From NCBI RefSeq assembly GCF_947495845.1, contig NZ_CANMAO010000013.1, positions 50,664 to 114,663 of the forward strand: a stretch of 64,000 bases of DNA, written 5' to 3'. The position numbers and the translations under genes were made by a program. Origin of the DNA: an uncultured Endozoicomonas sp. GTDB lineage: Bacteria; Pseudomonadota; Gammaproteobacteria; Pseudomonadales; Endozoicomonadaceae. Of this stretch, positions 53,160-61,595 are shown one piece after another (positions within the stretch are counted from its first letter, which is position 1; every line of letters begins with the position of its first letter). The notes below the pieces were generated by a model. That model searched no databases and had not been told where the DNA came from. It was given only the letters and a program-made list of their open reading frames with translations.

Positions 53160-53909
53160 ATGAGTAACCAAACCATTACCATCGAGATTCTCCGCTACAA
53201 CCCGGAGACCGATGACAAGCCAACGTTTGGCAAGTTCGATATTCCTTACAACGAAGACTGGTCCATGCTGGACGCCCTTGAGCACATCAAGGACGAGCTG
53301 GATGCTACGTTGTCTTACCGCTGGTCTTGCCGTATGGCGGTGTGTGGTAGCTGCGGTATGGTCATTAACGGCACACCAAAACTGGGCTGTGAGACTTTCC
53401 TGCGGGATTATTATCCAAACACCATCAAGGTTGAGCCGCTGGCGAACTTCCCGATTGAGAAGGATTTGGTGGTGGATACCGCCGACTTCATCAAGAAGCT
53501 GGAATCTGTTAAGCCATACATCATCAATGCCATGGAAAAACCGGTTGAAGAGGGCGTGAATAAGCAAACGCCTAAGCAGCTGGGTCTGTACAAGCAGTTC
53601 TCCATGTGTATCAACTGCATGCTGTGCTACTCCGCTTGTCCGCAGATGGGTCTGAACCCACTGTTTACTGGTCCTGCCGTCATCGCACTGGGTCATCGTT
53701 ACAACCTGGACAGCCGTGATGAAGGTTACGATCAGCGTACCGAAGTGATTCAGGGTAAAGACGGCGTGTGGTCTTGTACTTTTGTGGGTTACTGTTCAGA
53801 AGTTTGCCCGAAGAACGTTGATCCGGCTGCCGCCATCAACCAGAACAAACTGCAGGGTTCCCAGGATTGGGCGCTCTCTTTCCTGATGCCACGTAAAGGA
53901 GATAAGTGA
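53160..53909 (+). CDS. frdB: Fumarate reductase iron-sulfur subunit
   Basis: Electron-transfer subunit linking quinol to FrdA. Start at ATG 53160, four bases after the frdA stop; the frame's earlier start lies inside frdA and is unsupported. 249 residues. Cysteine sets: [19 protein letters not shown] for 2Fe-2[14 protein letters not shown] for 4Fe-4S and [17 protein letters not shown] for 3Fe-4S. Overlaps the frdC start by one base. Confidence 0.96.
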   Translation: MSNQTITIEILRYNPETDDKPTFGKFDIPYNEDWSMLDALEHIKDELDATLSYRWSCRMAVCGSCGMVINGTPKLGCETFLRDYYPNTIKVEPLANFPIEKDLVVDTADFIKKLESVKPYIINAMEKPVEEGVNKQTPKQLGLYKQFSMCINCMLCYSACPQMGLNPLFTGPAVIALGHRYNLDSRDEGYDQRTEVIQGKDGVWSCTFVGYCSEVCPKNVDPAAAINQNKLQGSQDWALSFLMPRKGDK

Positions 53910-54298
53910 TGAGTCGCCGCCCTTATGTGCGCCCCATGAAGCGCACCTGGTACATGGATCATCCTTTTTACCGCAATTACATGGTTCGGGAATCCTCTGC
54001 GTTTTTCGATGGCCTGTACTGTCTGAACCTGTTTTTTGGTCTGGTACAGCTGGTCCGTGGTGAAGAAAGCTGGAACAGCTGGCTTGATCTTCAGGCTAAC
54101 CCACTGATGATTCTGTTCACGGTGGTGACGCTGGGTCTGACCATTTATCACGCAGTGACCTACTTTGAGATGACCCCACGGGTTCTGCCTCAACAGTTGC
54201 GTAAAATGGTTAAAGATCATGTGGTTAACAAGCTGATGTACGTTGGACTGGCCGTGGTGTCTGCGGTGATTCTGGCTGCAGCTACGTTCGGACTATAA
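53909..54298 (+). CDS. frdC: Fumarate reductase membrane anchor subunit C
   Basis: One of two anchor proteins binding menaquinol. 129 residues with three hydrophobic helices and the FrdC-typical N-terminus RRPYVRPMKRTWYMDHPFYR, plus ESSAFFDGLYCLNLFFGLVQ. ATG at 53909 is chosen over the preceding in-frame GTG because AAGGAG is then seven bases away. Third gene of frdABCD. Confidence 0.95.
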   Translation: MSRRPYVRPMKRTWYMDHPFYRNYMVRESSAFFDGLYCLNLFFGLVQLVRGEESWNSWLDLQANPLMILFTVVTLGLTIYHAVTYFEMTPRVLPQQLRKMVKDHVVNKLMYVGLAVVSAVILAAATFGL

Positions 54299-54309
54299 GG
54301 AGAGGGAAC

Positions 54310-54663
54310 ATGAGTCAGAAGCGTCATATTGAACCTCTGTTGTGGAGTCTGTTCGGTGCTGGTGGTACGACCATCGCCTTTTTCTTTCCGGCCATTATCT
54401 TTGTGGTTGGTTTAGGTGTGCCGTTGGAAATCATTCCTGCGGAAGCGTTGTCCTATGAACGTATGTCTGGTTTCTTTCTGGAGAGCTGGATTGGCAAGAT
54501 CGCTCTGATAGTAGCGCTGGTGCCGTCTTACTGGGCGTGTATCCACCGTGTTTATCACGGCTCTCACGATCTGGGTTTCCACCCGGCTGGCTGGGTTAAA
54601 GCTGCTTGCTATGGTGGAACGTTGATTTTGAGTTTGGCGACGATTGTATTGTTGCTGGTGTGA
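54310..54663 (+). CDS. frdD: Fumarate reductase membrane anchor subunit D
   Basis: Second anchor subunit with three helices; 117 residues. Typical motifs are EPLLWSLFGAGGTTIAFFFP, the periplasmic stretch ESWIGKIALIVALVPSYWA and CIHRVYHGSHDLGFHP. AAGGAGAGGG lies before the ATG. Last gene of the operon, closed by a strong terminator. The frd set points to fumarate respiration at low oxygen. Confidence 0.95.
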   Translation: MSQKRHIEPLLWSLFGAGGTTIAFFFPAIIFVVGLGVPLEIIPAEALSYERMSGFFLESWIGKIALIVALVPSYWACIHRVYHGSHDLGFHPAGWVKAACYGGTLILSLATIVLLLV

Positions 54664-54680
54664 TGGGCGTGCAGTTGTGA

Positions 54681-54706
54681 AAAAAGGGGCTTCGGCCCCT
54701 TTTTTG
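54681..54706. terminator. Bidirectional terminator frdD / hypothetical gene
   Basis: AAAAAAGGGGC-TTCG-GCCCCTTTTTT: GC stem with a UUCG tetraloop, A run before and T run after, so it serves both convergent genes. Confidence 0.93.
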
Positions 54707-54709
54707 TAA

Positions 54710-55441
54710 CTACGCTTTTAGTTTTATTGATTGCAGATGGTTGTATTCTAAGCTCATTTCGTGATGGGATGTTTTCAACCAATCTTTGTATTGAGTATCG
54801 TTACTCTGTCTTTTCACTATCTCTTGCAATGCCATGACTCTCAACAGAATGACCTCATAAATGGTGGCCGACATGTGCTCCACCGCTAGCTGTCGATCTG
54901 CGGAATGCAGGTTGTGTGTTTCTATAAAGTCATCAATAGCAAATCTTGCCAGAGTGCCAGTGACACCGTTCGGTTTTTGATGTCCACCCAGATAATAATG
55001 CAAAGCTTCTAATTCTTGCTGAGGCTCTTCAGGTAAGAGGCTCTTTAAAGTGACTGCTTTGATCATTGCGGATAGCTTGCCAAATTGCTGGCAGATTTGA
55101 TTCTGAAGATTGGCAGGTAGCTCAACCTTATGATCTTGGAGCGTTTCAATAATCTGTTCAATGCTGCTTATTGTTTGACCATGCACATCTATAGCGGAGG
55201 ATAAAGCCTTCCACTTCTTTTCATTAGCAAGGCTCAGAACCATATCCAGATGTTGTTGAGTTACTTTACGTGTGGTCAGCTCTGGTCCATTTGGTGATAG
55301 CGCATCTTTATCCAGATATTCATTGGGCTCTGTTTGAGCTACGTGCTGTTTTCCAAGCCGACCAGATTCAACAGATTTACTCTGATCATTGTTAGTATGC
55401 TTAATGGGGTGGCTATGACTACCTGGTATTTTATTGGGCAT
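54710..55441 (-). CDS. Hypothetical protein, possible secreted T3SS substrate
   Basis: 243 residues, no recognised family, no membrane helix or Sec signal. The first ~60 residues are polar and low-order (Ser, Asn, His, Gln), the rest helical (HLDMVLSLANEKKWKALSSA, QQELEALHYYLGGHQKPN, AVEHMSATIYEVILLRVMAL). This layout is common for T3SS effectors, and the gene lies 3.6 kb past sctL, but no motif proves it. No clear ribosome site is seen before the ATG. Confidence 0.65.
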   Translation of the reverse strand: MPNKIPGSHSHPIKHTNNDQSKSVESGRLGKQHVAQTEPNEYLDKDALSPNGPELTTRKVTQQHLDMVLSLANEKKWKALSSAIDVHGQTISSIEQIIETLQDHKVELPANLQNQICQQFGKLSAMIKAVTLKSLLPEEPQQELEALHYYLGGHQKPNGVTGTLARFAIDDFIETHNLHSADRQLAVEHMSATIYEVILLRVMALQEIVKRQSNDTQYKDWLKTSHHEMSLEYNHLQSIKLKA

Positions 55442-55560
55442 TTTACACTGGCCTGATGATTATCTTTCTTAATTGAACGTCAATAGCGAATTCAGGCTAT
55501 TGCAGGTATAACTATTTGCATCGGCCAACAATGAGATTTCTATGATGAGCAGGAGGTATT

Positions 55561-56256
55561 ATGGAAAAGGTAGTGGTGATTACAGGTGTCAGCCGTGGGC
55601 TTGGGCTGGAAATGTGCAAGCAGTACCTTGCTTCAGGAGCCAAAGTGTATGGCTGCTCTCGTTCGCCGGAACGGTCTCAGGGCTTGCTGGAATTGAAAAG
55701 AGCCTTTGGTAGCCAGTTTGAGCTTGTTCCCCTTGATATCACCCAACCAGGGATGATTCAAAATCTGAAGTATGTGATTGAGGAGCCGGTGGATATCCTG
55801 ATCAATAATGCCGGTATTTATGGGCCAGCCGGATTATCCTGGGATCAGGTAACTTCTGATCCATGGATGGAGGTTATGCAGGTTGATGTAGTTGCGCAGT
55901 TGATGGTGGTTCAGGCGCTGGTGGAAAAGGTTGCCGCCAGTGGGGATAAAAAGATTCTGTTTATGTCCAGCAAAATGGGCAGTATGGGTGACAATCAAAA
56001 AGGCGGCAGTTATATCTACCGGTCCGCTAAAGCAGCGTTGAATGCGGTAGGTAAAAGTCTGGCCATTGATTTGAAGGCGCAAGGTATCAGTGTTGGCCTT
56101 CTGCATCCGGGTTGGGTGTTAACCGATATGGGTGGGCCAAATGCGCTGATTACGGCAGATACCTCAGTGAGTGGTATGCGCAAAGTGATCGATAATTTGT
56201 CGTTGAAGAATAGCGGTCAGTTTTTTAGCTATGACGGCTCCGTAATCCCTTGGTAA
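55561..56256 (+). CDS. Short-chain dehydrogenase/reductase (SDR)
   Basis: NAD(P)-dependent oxidoreductase of the classical or C-factor-like SDR type. 231 residues: cofactor loop VVVITGVSRGLGLEMCK, NNAGIYGP, catalytic Ser in LFMSSKMGSMGD and the YxxxK pair in YIYRSAKAALNAVGK, then LLHPGWVLTDMGG. AGGAGG precedes the ATG. Substrate cannot be told from sequence. A long perfect inverted repeat follows the gene. Confidence 0.9.
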   Translation: MEKVVVITGVSRGLGLEMCKQYLASGAKVYGCSRSPERSQGLLELKRAFGSQFELVPLDITQPGMIQNLKYVIEEPVDILINNAGIYGPAGLSWDQVTSDPWMEVMQVDVVAQLMVVQALVEKVAASGDKKILFMSSKMGSMGDNQKGGSYIYRSAKAALNAVGKSLAIDLKAQGISVGLLHPGWVLTDMGGPNALITADTSVSGMRKVIDNLSLKNSGQFFSYDGSVIPW

Positions 56257-56275
56257 GATCGTCTTTTGTATAACT

Positions 56276-56322
56276 AAGTACCCAACCCTATGAAATATAT
56301 GATTGCATAGGGTTGGGTACTT
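56276..56322. repeat. Perfect 17-bp inverted repeat between the SDR and YciC-like genes
   Basis: AAGTACCCAACCCTATG, 13-base AT-rich loop, CATAGGGTTGGGTACTT. Perfect pairing but no T run, so not a standard terminator; it ends 20 bases before the next start codon. May terminate weakly, act as an operator, or be a small repeat element. Confidence 0.75.
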
Positions 56323-56342
56323 ATCGCTTCGGTTGGAAAAGC

Positions 56343-56993
56343 ATGTCACCAGTTCGCCAGTCCCTTTATTTCTTCTCTCGTTATGGCGTTAGCATCACCG
56401 CTGTGTTTTGTCTGACAGCACTGTTTTCAACCGTGCTGGGCTATCTGTTGACTGGTCAAATTCACAGTGATGAAGCCTTAAGCAGCGGCTCTATTGAACT
56501 GTTGGTTTCATCACTGATCGAACCGTTGGCTACAGGGACTGTGATTTGCTTTATTGCGAGTCGGGATCGCGGCAATACGCTCAGCCTTATGGGCAGTTTT
56601 GCTCAGGCCAGGAGCCTATATTTACCACTGGTATCGAGTTACATGCTGGTGCTTCTGGCGACATTGGTGGGCATGGGGCTCTATATTCTGCCGGGGCTGT
56701 TTTTGCTTTATAAACTGATGTTTGTGGAGTATCGGGTGGTTTTGAACGGTGAGCAGCCATTAGATGCCATCAAAGGCAGTTTTGCACAAACGAAAGGAGA
56801 AATAAGGCTTTTACTTCCCGTGTTCGTTTTATTACTCGTTTTGTTGTTTGGATTTCAGGCAGTGACCAGCTTTTTGATTCAGGGTAGTGATCTGGCGTCA
56901 CAGATACTAAAGGCGGTCTTAAATACACCGGTTCAAGCTTTTTCTGTGATTGTGGGCTTTCGGCTGTTCAGTTTGACGGATAAATCAGTCTGA
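56343..56993 (+). CDS. YciC-like (UPF0259) membrane protein
   Basis: 216 residues with about five hydrophobic helices (for example ITAVFCLTALFSTVLGYLL, LPLVSSYMLVLLATLVGMGL, LLPVFVLLLVLLFGFQAV). The segment LPGLFLLYKLMFVEYRVVLN followed by GEQPLDAIKGSFAQTKG fits the YciC/DUF975-like pattern. ATG 56343 is used; the longer frame starts with TTG inside the inverted repeat. The last nine bases overlap the convergent HPt gene. Function unknown. Confidence 0.72.
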   Translation: MSPVRQSLYFFSRYGVSITAVFCLTALFSTVLGYLLTGQIHSDEALSSGSIELLVSSLIEPLATGTVICFIASRDRGNTLSLMGSFAQARSLYLPLVSSYMLVLLATLVGMGLYILPGLFLLYKLMFVEYRVVLNGEQPLDAIKGSFAQTKGEIRLLLPVFVLLLVLLFGFQAVTSFLIQGSDLASQILKAVLNTPVQAFSVIVGFRLFSLTDKSV

Positions 56994-57314
56994 CAAATTT
57001 TCGCAGTGTTCTTTCAAGTTATTTAAACAGGTTTCGATCTGTTCAAATAAGGTTGAATAGCGTTGTTGCTCTGGTGCCATACCGCACTGTTCCAATTCTG
57101 CTGCCAATGTCGTTAACTGGCTTGCGCCAACAATAAGCGCCCCACCTTTAATGCGGTGGGCAATACTGGCAACTAACGAATCTTGCTGATTATTGATGGC
57201 CGTTTTCAGGTTGACTAAGTCTTCTTGAGTTACCAGGAAAAAAGTGGTCAGCAGCTCTTTAATCTGCTCTACATCGCCATCAGCAATCTGTTTTAAATAA
57301 TCCAGATTTAACAT
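56985..57314 (-). CDS. HPt (histidine phosphotransfer) domain protein
   Basis: 109 residues, essentially one HPt four-helix domain. The phospho-accepting His is in ASIAHRIKGGALIVGASQL (about residue 53), matching the HxxKGG motif. Such proteins shuttle phosphoryl groups from hybrid kinases to response regulators. No kinase or regulator is adjacent; the hybrid kinase at 21.7-24.0 kb lacks its own HPt, so pairing is possible but unproven. Confidence 0.85.
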   Translation of the reverse strand: MLNLDYLKQIADGDVEQIKELLTTFFLVTQEDLVNLKTAINNQQDSLVASIAHRIKGGALIVGASQLTTLAAELEQCGMAPEQQRYSTLFEQIETCLNNLKEHCENLSD

Positions 57315-57371
57315 AGTTAAATACCTGTTCCGATAAGATTCTTAGTCGCCTTAGAACACTATCGCTTTAAC

Positions 57372-59378
57372 TTATCGTTTCTTGAATCGATGCATTACGG
57401 CCTGAATCGCACGGTCAAATACAGGGTTATCCTGCTCTATAACGATAGAACCGCTCTCAATTTCTTTTTTAAGGTCACAGCCTGAAATTTCAGCTACTCG
57501 CATACCTGAGCTATTTTCAAAGATATACCGATGTCGGTCTTTACTGAGTTTGGCCAGTTTGCAGCGGAATCGGTGAGAATTGCCTTTGCCCACAAACTCA
57601 ATCCACTGGCCAGGCTGTAAACCTTTAATAATGATGGGCTCATTTTTTCTTTCAGTAACAGCCTCTGGATGCGCAGAATCCAGTAAGTCTAATAATATGT
57701 CCTCCTTATCATTTTCTTTTGGATTTCTTGAAAGGATGATTTCTTCTTCGCTATCTTCATCGAAATCATACTCTGTCTGTTGTAACTCGTTTAGCTTATT
57801 AGGTTCTCTGTCGTCTACATCTGGTGGCTCACTGTCGTCTATATCCATTGGTGTACTGTCGTCTATAACTTGTTGTTCCTGATGTTTAACCTGTTTATCC
57901 GTTTCGTCAACAAAGAGTTCATCCCAGGATATGTCAACTTCAACCGTGTTATCGTTAAGAGACTGCTCTTCAATCAATAGGTTTTCTTCTTCCAGATCTG
58001 GCTTGATTTCTTCAGCTGGGTTAATAATCAGGTCTAGATTATGGTGAAACTCCTTGAGCGCTTCCTGAAATATGTTTGGGTTTTCACAATGGTTACTAAT
58101 GATTGAGTGAACTGTATGTTCAATTAACATATATACGTGGTGGTTATAATTTAGCTCTGTGCAGTGTTCCAGGCCTGATGTAGTTATTGCGTTGAGTAAT
58201 GCCCGGGCAGGGTGGTCATGATTGGTTAAAAAACTGTCATCTTGAATGGCCTCTTTTAAAACAGGAATCTGTAGAAAGCCGAGAATTTTTTTGATTTCAT
58301 CTGGAAGCTGGTGGTCTTCAATAATGAACTCGAACAGCCAGCCAATCATGTTGATCAGATCTTCATGGTGACGGGTTAGTTTTGAATTAATCCCCTGATT
58401 TTCCAGCGCCTGAGTCACCGAGTAGTGCAAATTATCAATGGATTGATTTTGAAATGTAATTTCAGACTGAATACACGTCAGTACGCGGGTAAGATCAACC
58501 GTACGAACACGGGCACCTTTGCCTTCAGAAATGATTTCACCTTCAGCTAACATGCCTTCTAACCGAGACATCAGACGATCTGCAAATGAGTCCAAAAGTA
58601 CCGTGTCGTTTAGATCTGAAAGCGAACTTCCCGAGATGATTCCAGACGGTTGAGCTCCTCCCCCTGTTGAGCCGGAGCTGTTGGCTGGAGTGGCCGCGGT
58701 TTGAGTTTGAATGGGGGCAGCTGCGAATTTTGGGGGCGCTTTTATTTCCAAACCCCGTTCAATGATGATCGAATCAATTTTGGCCAGTAACTCTTCCATA
58801 GGGGACTGCAGGTGAGATGAGAACCATGTGAAAAACATCTCTTCAATATCTCTTTCCGGTGAAAGGCTTTTGAGGGCAATTGAGAAACTTTCGCAAATCC
58901 GCTCTGGCATAGCGGGGTAGGTGCCTTTGTAGTCAGGGTAAAGTGAATTGAGGGTCAGGTTGATATGGCTGATTAGCTCCGCGCTTTTGTATTTTTCAAA
59001 GAGCTTTGTAGCCTTCTGCCAGAGCAGTTTGTGTTCCAGTTCTTCATTGTCCAACAGTTCCAGAGTCAGCGTTTCCAAACTTGCTTCTGCTTCTTTGTAG
59101 TCATCATTGCGAAGCTCTGTCAGAAAACAGGATCTTAGTTGATCACCGTTTTGTTTAAGGCGGTTTTTCACTTCAACCCAGCGCATGATGTCCTGATTGT
59201 TATCAAGATCCTCCATGTGCAGATCCAGGTGACGAAGAAGTGCTTCTTTGAGTTTATCGATGCTGGGGGAAAGGTGGTCAGTGGCCAGTTCGTTCAGTTC
59301 GGAAAACGGAAGGGTGCCTGACGGCTTTTCAAGACCGGTCGAATCAAACGGAACTACGTTCGACGATCCTATCGACAT
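57372..59378 (-). CDS. DUF1631 family protein
   Basis: 668 residues. The family is mainly defined by helical N-terminal and central parts and a PilZ-like C-terminal domain. Visible: RLEGMLAEGEIISEGKGARV mid-protein, acidic linker with repeated DDSTPMDIDDSEPPDVDD (about 510-530), and C-terminal GLQPGQWIEFVGKGNSHRFR, RYIFENSSGMRVAEISGCD, NPVFDRAIQAVMHRFKK. The role of DUF1631 is not settled; the C-terminal PilZ-like part suggests second-messenger sensing, which is inference. Confidence 0.85.
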   Translation of the reverse strand: MSIGSSNVVPFDSTGLEKPSGTLPFSELNELATDHLSPSIDKLKEALLRHLDLHMEDLDNNQDIMRWVEVKNRLKQNGDQLRSCFLTELRNDDYKEAEASLETLTLELLDNEELEHKLLWQKATKLFEKYKSAELISHINLTLNSLYPDYKGTYPAMPERICESFSIALKSLSPERDIEEMFFTWFSSHLQSPMEELLAKIDSIIIERGLEIKAPPKFAAAPIQTQTAATPANSSGSTGGGAQPSGIISGSSLSDLNDTVLLDSFADRLMSRLEGMLAEGEIISEGKGARVRTVDLTRVLTCIQSEITFQNQSIDNLHYSVTQALENQGINSKLTRHHEDLINMIGWLFEFIIEDHQLPDEIKKILGFLQIPVLKEAIQDDSFLTNHDHPARALLNAITTSGLEHCTELNYNHHVYMLIEHTVHSIISNHCENPNIFQEALKEFHHNLDLIINPAEEIKPDLEEENLLIEEQSLNDNTVEVDISWDELFVDETDKQVKHQEQQVIDDSTPMDIDDSEPPDVDDREPNKLNELQQTEYDFDEDSEEEIILSRNPKENDKEDILLDLLDSAHPEAVTERKNEPIIIKGLQPGQWIEFVGKGNSHRFRCKLAKLSKDRHRYIFENSSGMRVAEISGCDLKKEIESGSIVIEQDNPVFDRAIQAVMHRFKKR

Positions 59379-59536
59379 GCTGGCTACACCCCGTAACGGC
59401 TAAATACAAAGGCTGGGTGAACGTCGATTCGGACCTTAACGATGTTTACATCGAAAGAAAAGACGCTCTAACAGGCCAGCTCTGTTTATTAAGTTTCTTA
59501 AATGCGCTGTAAACGTTGAGAAGGGGAGGTTTAGTG

Positions 59537-59821
59537 TCAACCGTCCTTCATTTCTTTTGCCATCTCCCGGGCTCTTTCGATGGCTCTATTGAAACCATTC
59601 CTGAACAGATTATCCCTGATCTGTCGTTGTAGCTCTTCAGGTGTGATTTCATCTGTGGCTTCTGCCGCATCTGCCAGTTCAGCGTCTTCTTTATCTTTCA
59701 CCAGATCCGAGAAAGCCTGAGCTTGCATTGGATCTACCTTATCTACAGACCCAACATCCTGAACTTTCTGTTGATCATCATTTGGCAGGTTTTCAACATT
59801 CTTATTGGTAATGTATGACAT
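59537..59821 (-). CDS. Small acidic hypothetical protein
   Basis: 94 residues from ATG 59821 (GGAG about nine bases upstream); an in-frame ATG at 59836 lacks a ribosome site. Polar N-terminus, then DPMQAQAFSDLVKDKEDAEL, an acidic Ala-rich helix and a basic C-terminal helix (FNRAIERAREMAKEMKDG). No membrane segment. The phrase DPMQAQAFSDLV is loosely like the start of T3SS rod proteins, too weak to assign. Divergent from the next gene. Confidence 0.65.
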   Translation of the reverse strand: MSYITNKNVENLPNDDQQKVQDVGSVDKVDPMQAQAFSDLVKDKEDAELADAAEATDEITPEELQRQIRDNLFRNGFNRAIERAREMAKEMKDG

Positions 59822-60024
59822 GCTCGTGCGCTCCATCGCTGATTACGGGCAAAAGTTACCTTCCTCACAGTCTAGCCATGGGAGAGCGCCCGATACAGGT
59901 GATTTCGGCAGAACTGGTCGGAATTGCTGCTATTTGGACGAATGGGCTGACAGCTGGTCTGGATGTTCATAAAGCCACCGGAGGCATCGCCGACAACTGA
60001 ATTTAGTACAGCCGGGAGATAGCC

Positions 60025-60330
60025 ATGAGTGGTGAGCATTTTACGTTAACGATCAGCCAAAGTACCTCAGATGCCGGCGATTTTGCCATCCATATGAAAG
60101 AACCTGATAAGCCAGAGCAGCTTTTAGTACATTTGAGATTTATGCATCTGGCCATGTTTGATGAAACCTACCTTGATGACCTAGTGGGCGTGATGGCGCG
60201 GAAGCTGGCCAAAAGGATCATTGAATGGCGGGTAGCCCCGGATGACCCCGATGCCATGCAGGCCTGTCAGGATGAAGCCAAAGCCGTAGTTCAGGAAGCG
60301 CTCGAGCGAATGAAGAAAGGCTCTGGTTAG
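60025..60330 (+). CDS. Small hypothetical protein
   Basis: 101 residues with GGGAGA before the ATG. Beta-rich first half (FTLTISQSTSDAGDFAIHMK, LLVHLRFMHLAMFDETYLDD), helical second half ending in a basic tail. It resembles a small soluble chaperone-sized fold, but no family motif was recognised. Divergent from the preceding acidic protein gene, sharing a 200-bp promoter gap, and upstream of the radical SAM gene. Confidence 0.65.
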   Translation: MSGEHFTLTISQSTSDAGDFAIHMKEPDKPEQLLVHLRFMHLAMFDETYLDDLVGVMARKLAKRIIEWRVAPDDPDAMQACQDEAKAVVQEALERMKKGSG

Positions 60331-60423
60331 GCAATACCCATAACCCATGCGTTGAACTCCGTATAGTCGAATTTTCTGTTAGCCGTTATGTTGTCTTGTT
60401 TTTCCAGCTGACAATAATCGCCT

Positions 60424-61335
60424 ATGGACATGACTCGTTACGTAAACACTTTTGGTCGCTATCTCCAGCAAAAATATGGAGAGAAAGTCCATAAGGTCTC
60501 GGTCAACGCATCATTTACCTGTCCAAACCGTGACGGCACCAAAGGTATTGGCGGCTGCACGTTCTGCAATAACGCGTCATTCAGCCCGGGTAGTACCAAA
60601 GCGGGTGCGATATCGGATCAAATTGCACAGGCAAAAGAAAAAGTCAGTGCCAGAACCGGTGCGCAAAAATTTATTGCTTACTTCCAATCCTACAGTAACA
60701 CCTACGGTTCAGTAGAAGATCTCAAACGCTATTATGATGAAGCGCTGGCTCAACCGGGAATCATTGGCATTGCAGTAGGCACTCGGCCCGATTGTGTGCC
60801 TGAGCCTGTTCTTGAACTTCTGGCAACCTACCAGCATCAAGGTTATGAAGTCTGGCTTGAGCTTGGTCTACAATCCAGCTTTGATCACACGCTAGAACGA
60901 ATCAACCGTGGTCATACTTATGATGATTACGTCGATGCGGTCAATAGAGCAAAAGCACACGGCTTAAAACTATGTACGCATCTCATCGTTGGTTTACCCG
61001 GTGAAGAGCCTGAAGAAAGCCTGATCAGTTTCGATCGAGTTGTCGCGTTGGGTGTGGATGCAATCAAGATTCACCCGTTGCATATTGTTAAAGGAACACA
61101 GCTTGCACGACAATGGCGACATGGTGAAGTCACTGAATTGACAATGGAATCTTATACAGATGTTCTGGCAGAAATGATTAACAGGGCACCGGAAGATTTG
61201 TTGTTTCACCGGCTAACCGGCTCTGGTGAGCGACAGTATTTACTGTCACCGTCATGGTCCATGCACAAATGGGATGTACTTGGATTGCTATACAGAAAAC
61301 TTGAAAGTAGTGAGACAGAGGCAATAGAGTCCTAG
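60424..61335 (+). CDS. yhcC: Radical SAM protein, YhcC family
   Basis: 303 residues. The 4Fe-4S/SAM site is CPNRDGTKGIGGCTFCNN near residues 35-52, the family's spaced form of the radical SAM motif. Other family phrases are FIAYFQSYSNTYGSVEDLKR, GIAVGTRPDCVPEPVLELL, LELGLQSSFDHTLERINRGH and CTHLIVGLPGEEPEESL. Reaction not established. Its last codons (EAIES then TAG) run into a MITE: the stop codon is supplied by the element. Removing the element and one target repeat would continue the frame seven codons (VNCAISR) to TAA. Confidence 0.92.
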   Translation: MDMTRYVNTFGRYLQQKYGEKVHKVSVNASFTCPNRDGTKGIGGCTFCNNASFSPGSTKAGAISDQIAQAKEKVSARTGAQKFIAYFQSYSNTYGSVEDLKRYYDEALAQPGIIGIAVGTRPDCVPEPVLELLATYQHQGYEVWLELGLQSSFDHTLERINRGHTYDDYVDAVNRAKAHGLKLCTHLIVGLPGEEPEESLISFDRVVALGVDAIKIHPLHIVKGTQLARQWRHGEVTELTMESYTDVLAEMINRAPEDLLFHRLTGSGERQYLLSPSWSMHKWDVLGLLYRKLESSETEAIES

Positions 61336-61516
61336 GCACTACGCTAATAAGGGGATAGCAGTTGAAAACATTATTTATATCAATGAGCTGCAGGAGCTTT
61401 TCAGAAAAGATATCTCTGGCAAAAGCGCCACATCGTATTGCGGTCTAAAGTGCTGATACGTCATGAAAATATTAACTACTCATAGACGTCTATCACCTTG
61501 TTAGCGTAGTGCCTAG
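61332..61516. mobile_element. 185-bp MITE with 9-bp target duplication
   Basis: Terminal inverted repeats CTAGGCACTACGCTAA (61332-61347) and TTAGCGTAGTGCCTAG (61501-61516) are perfect over 16 bases and extend to about 27 with two mismatches. AATAGAGTC occurs on both sides (61323-61331 and 61517-61525), a 9-bp target duplication. No coding capacity. Inserted over the 3' end of yhcC. Confidence 0.93.
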
Positions 61517-61595
61517 AATAGAGTCGGTAAATTGTGCAATTAGTAGGTAAGTTCGTGCATGAACTTCCCCCGATAAAATGGACACCCTTCTACAG

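Noticed and set aside
52295..53182. Minus-strand frame of 295 codons over frdA/frdB
   Set aside because: Same reason: antisense shadow of highly biased frd genes.
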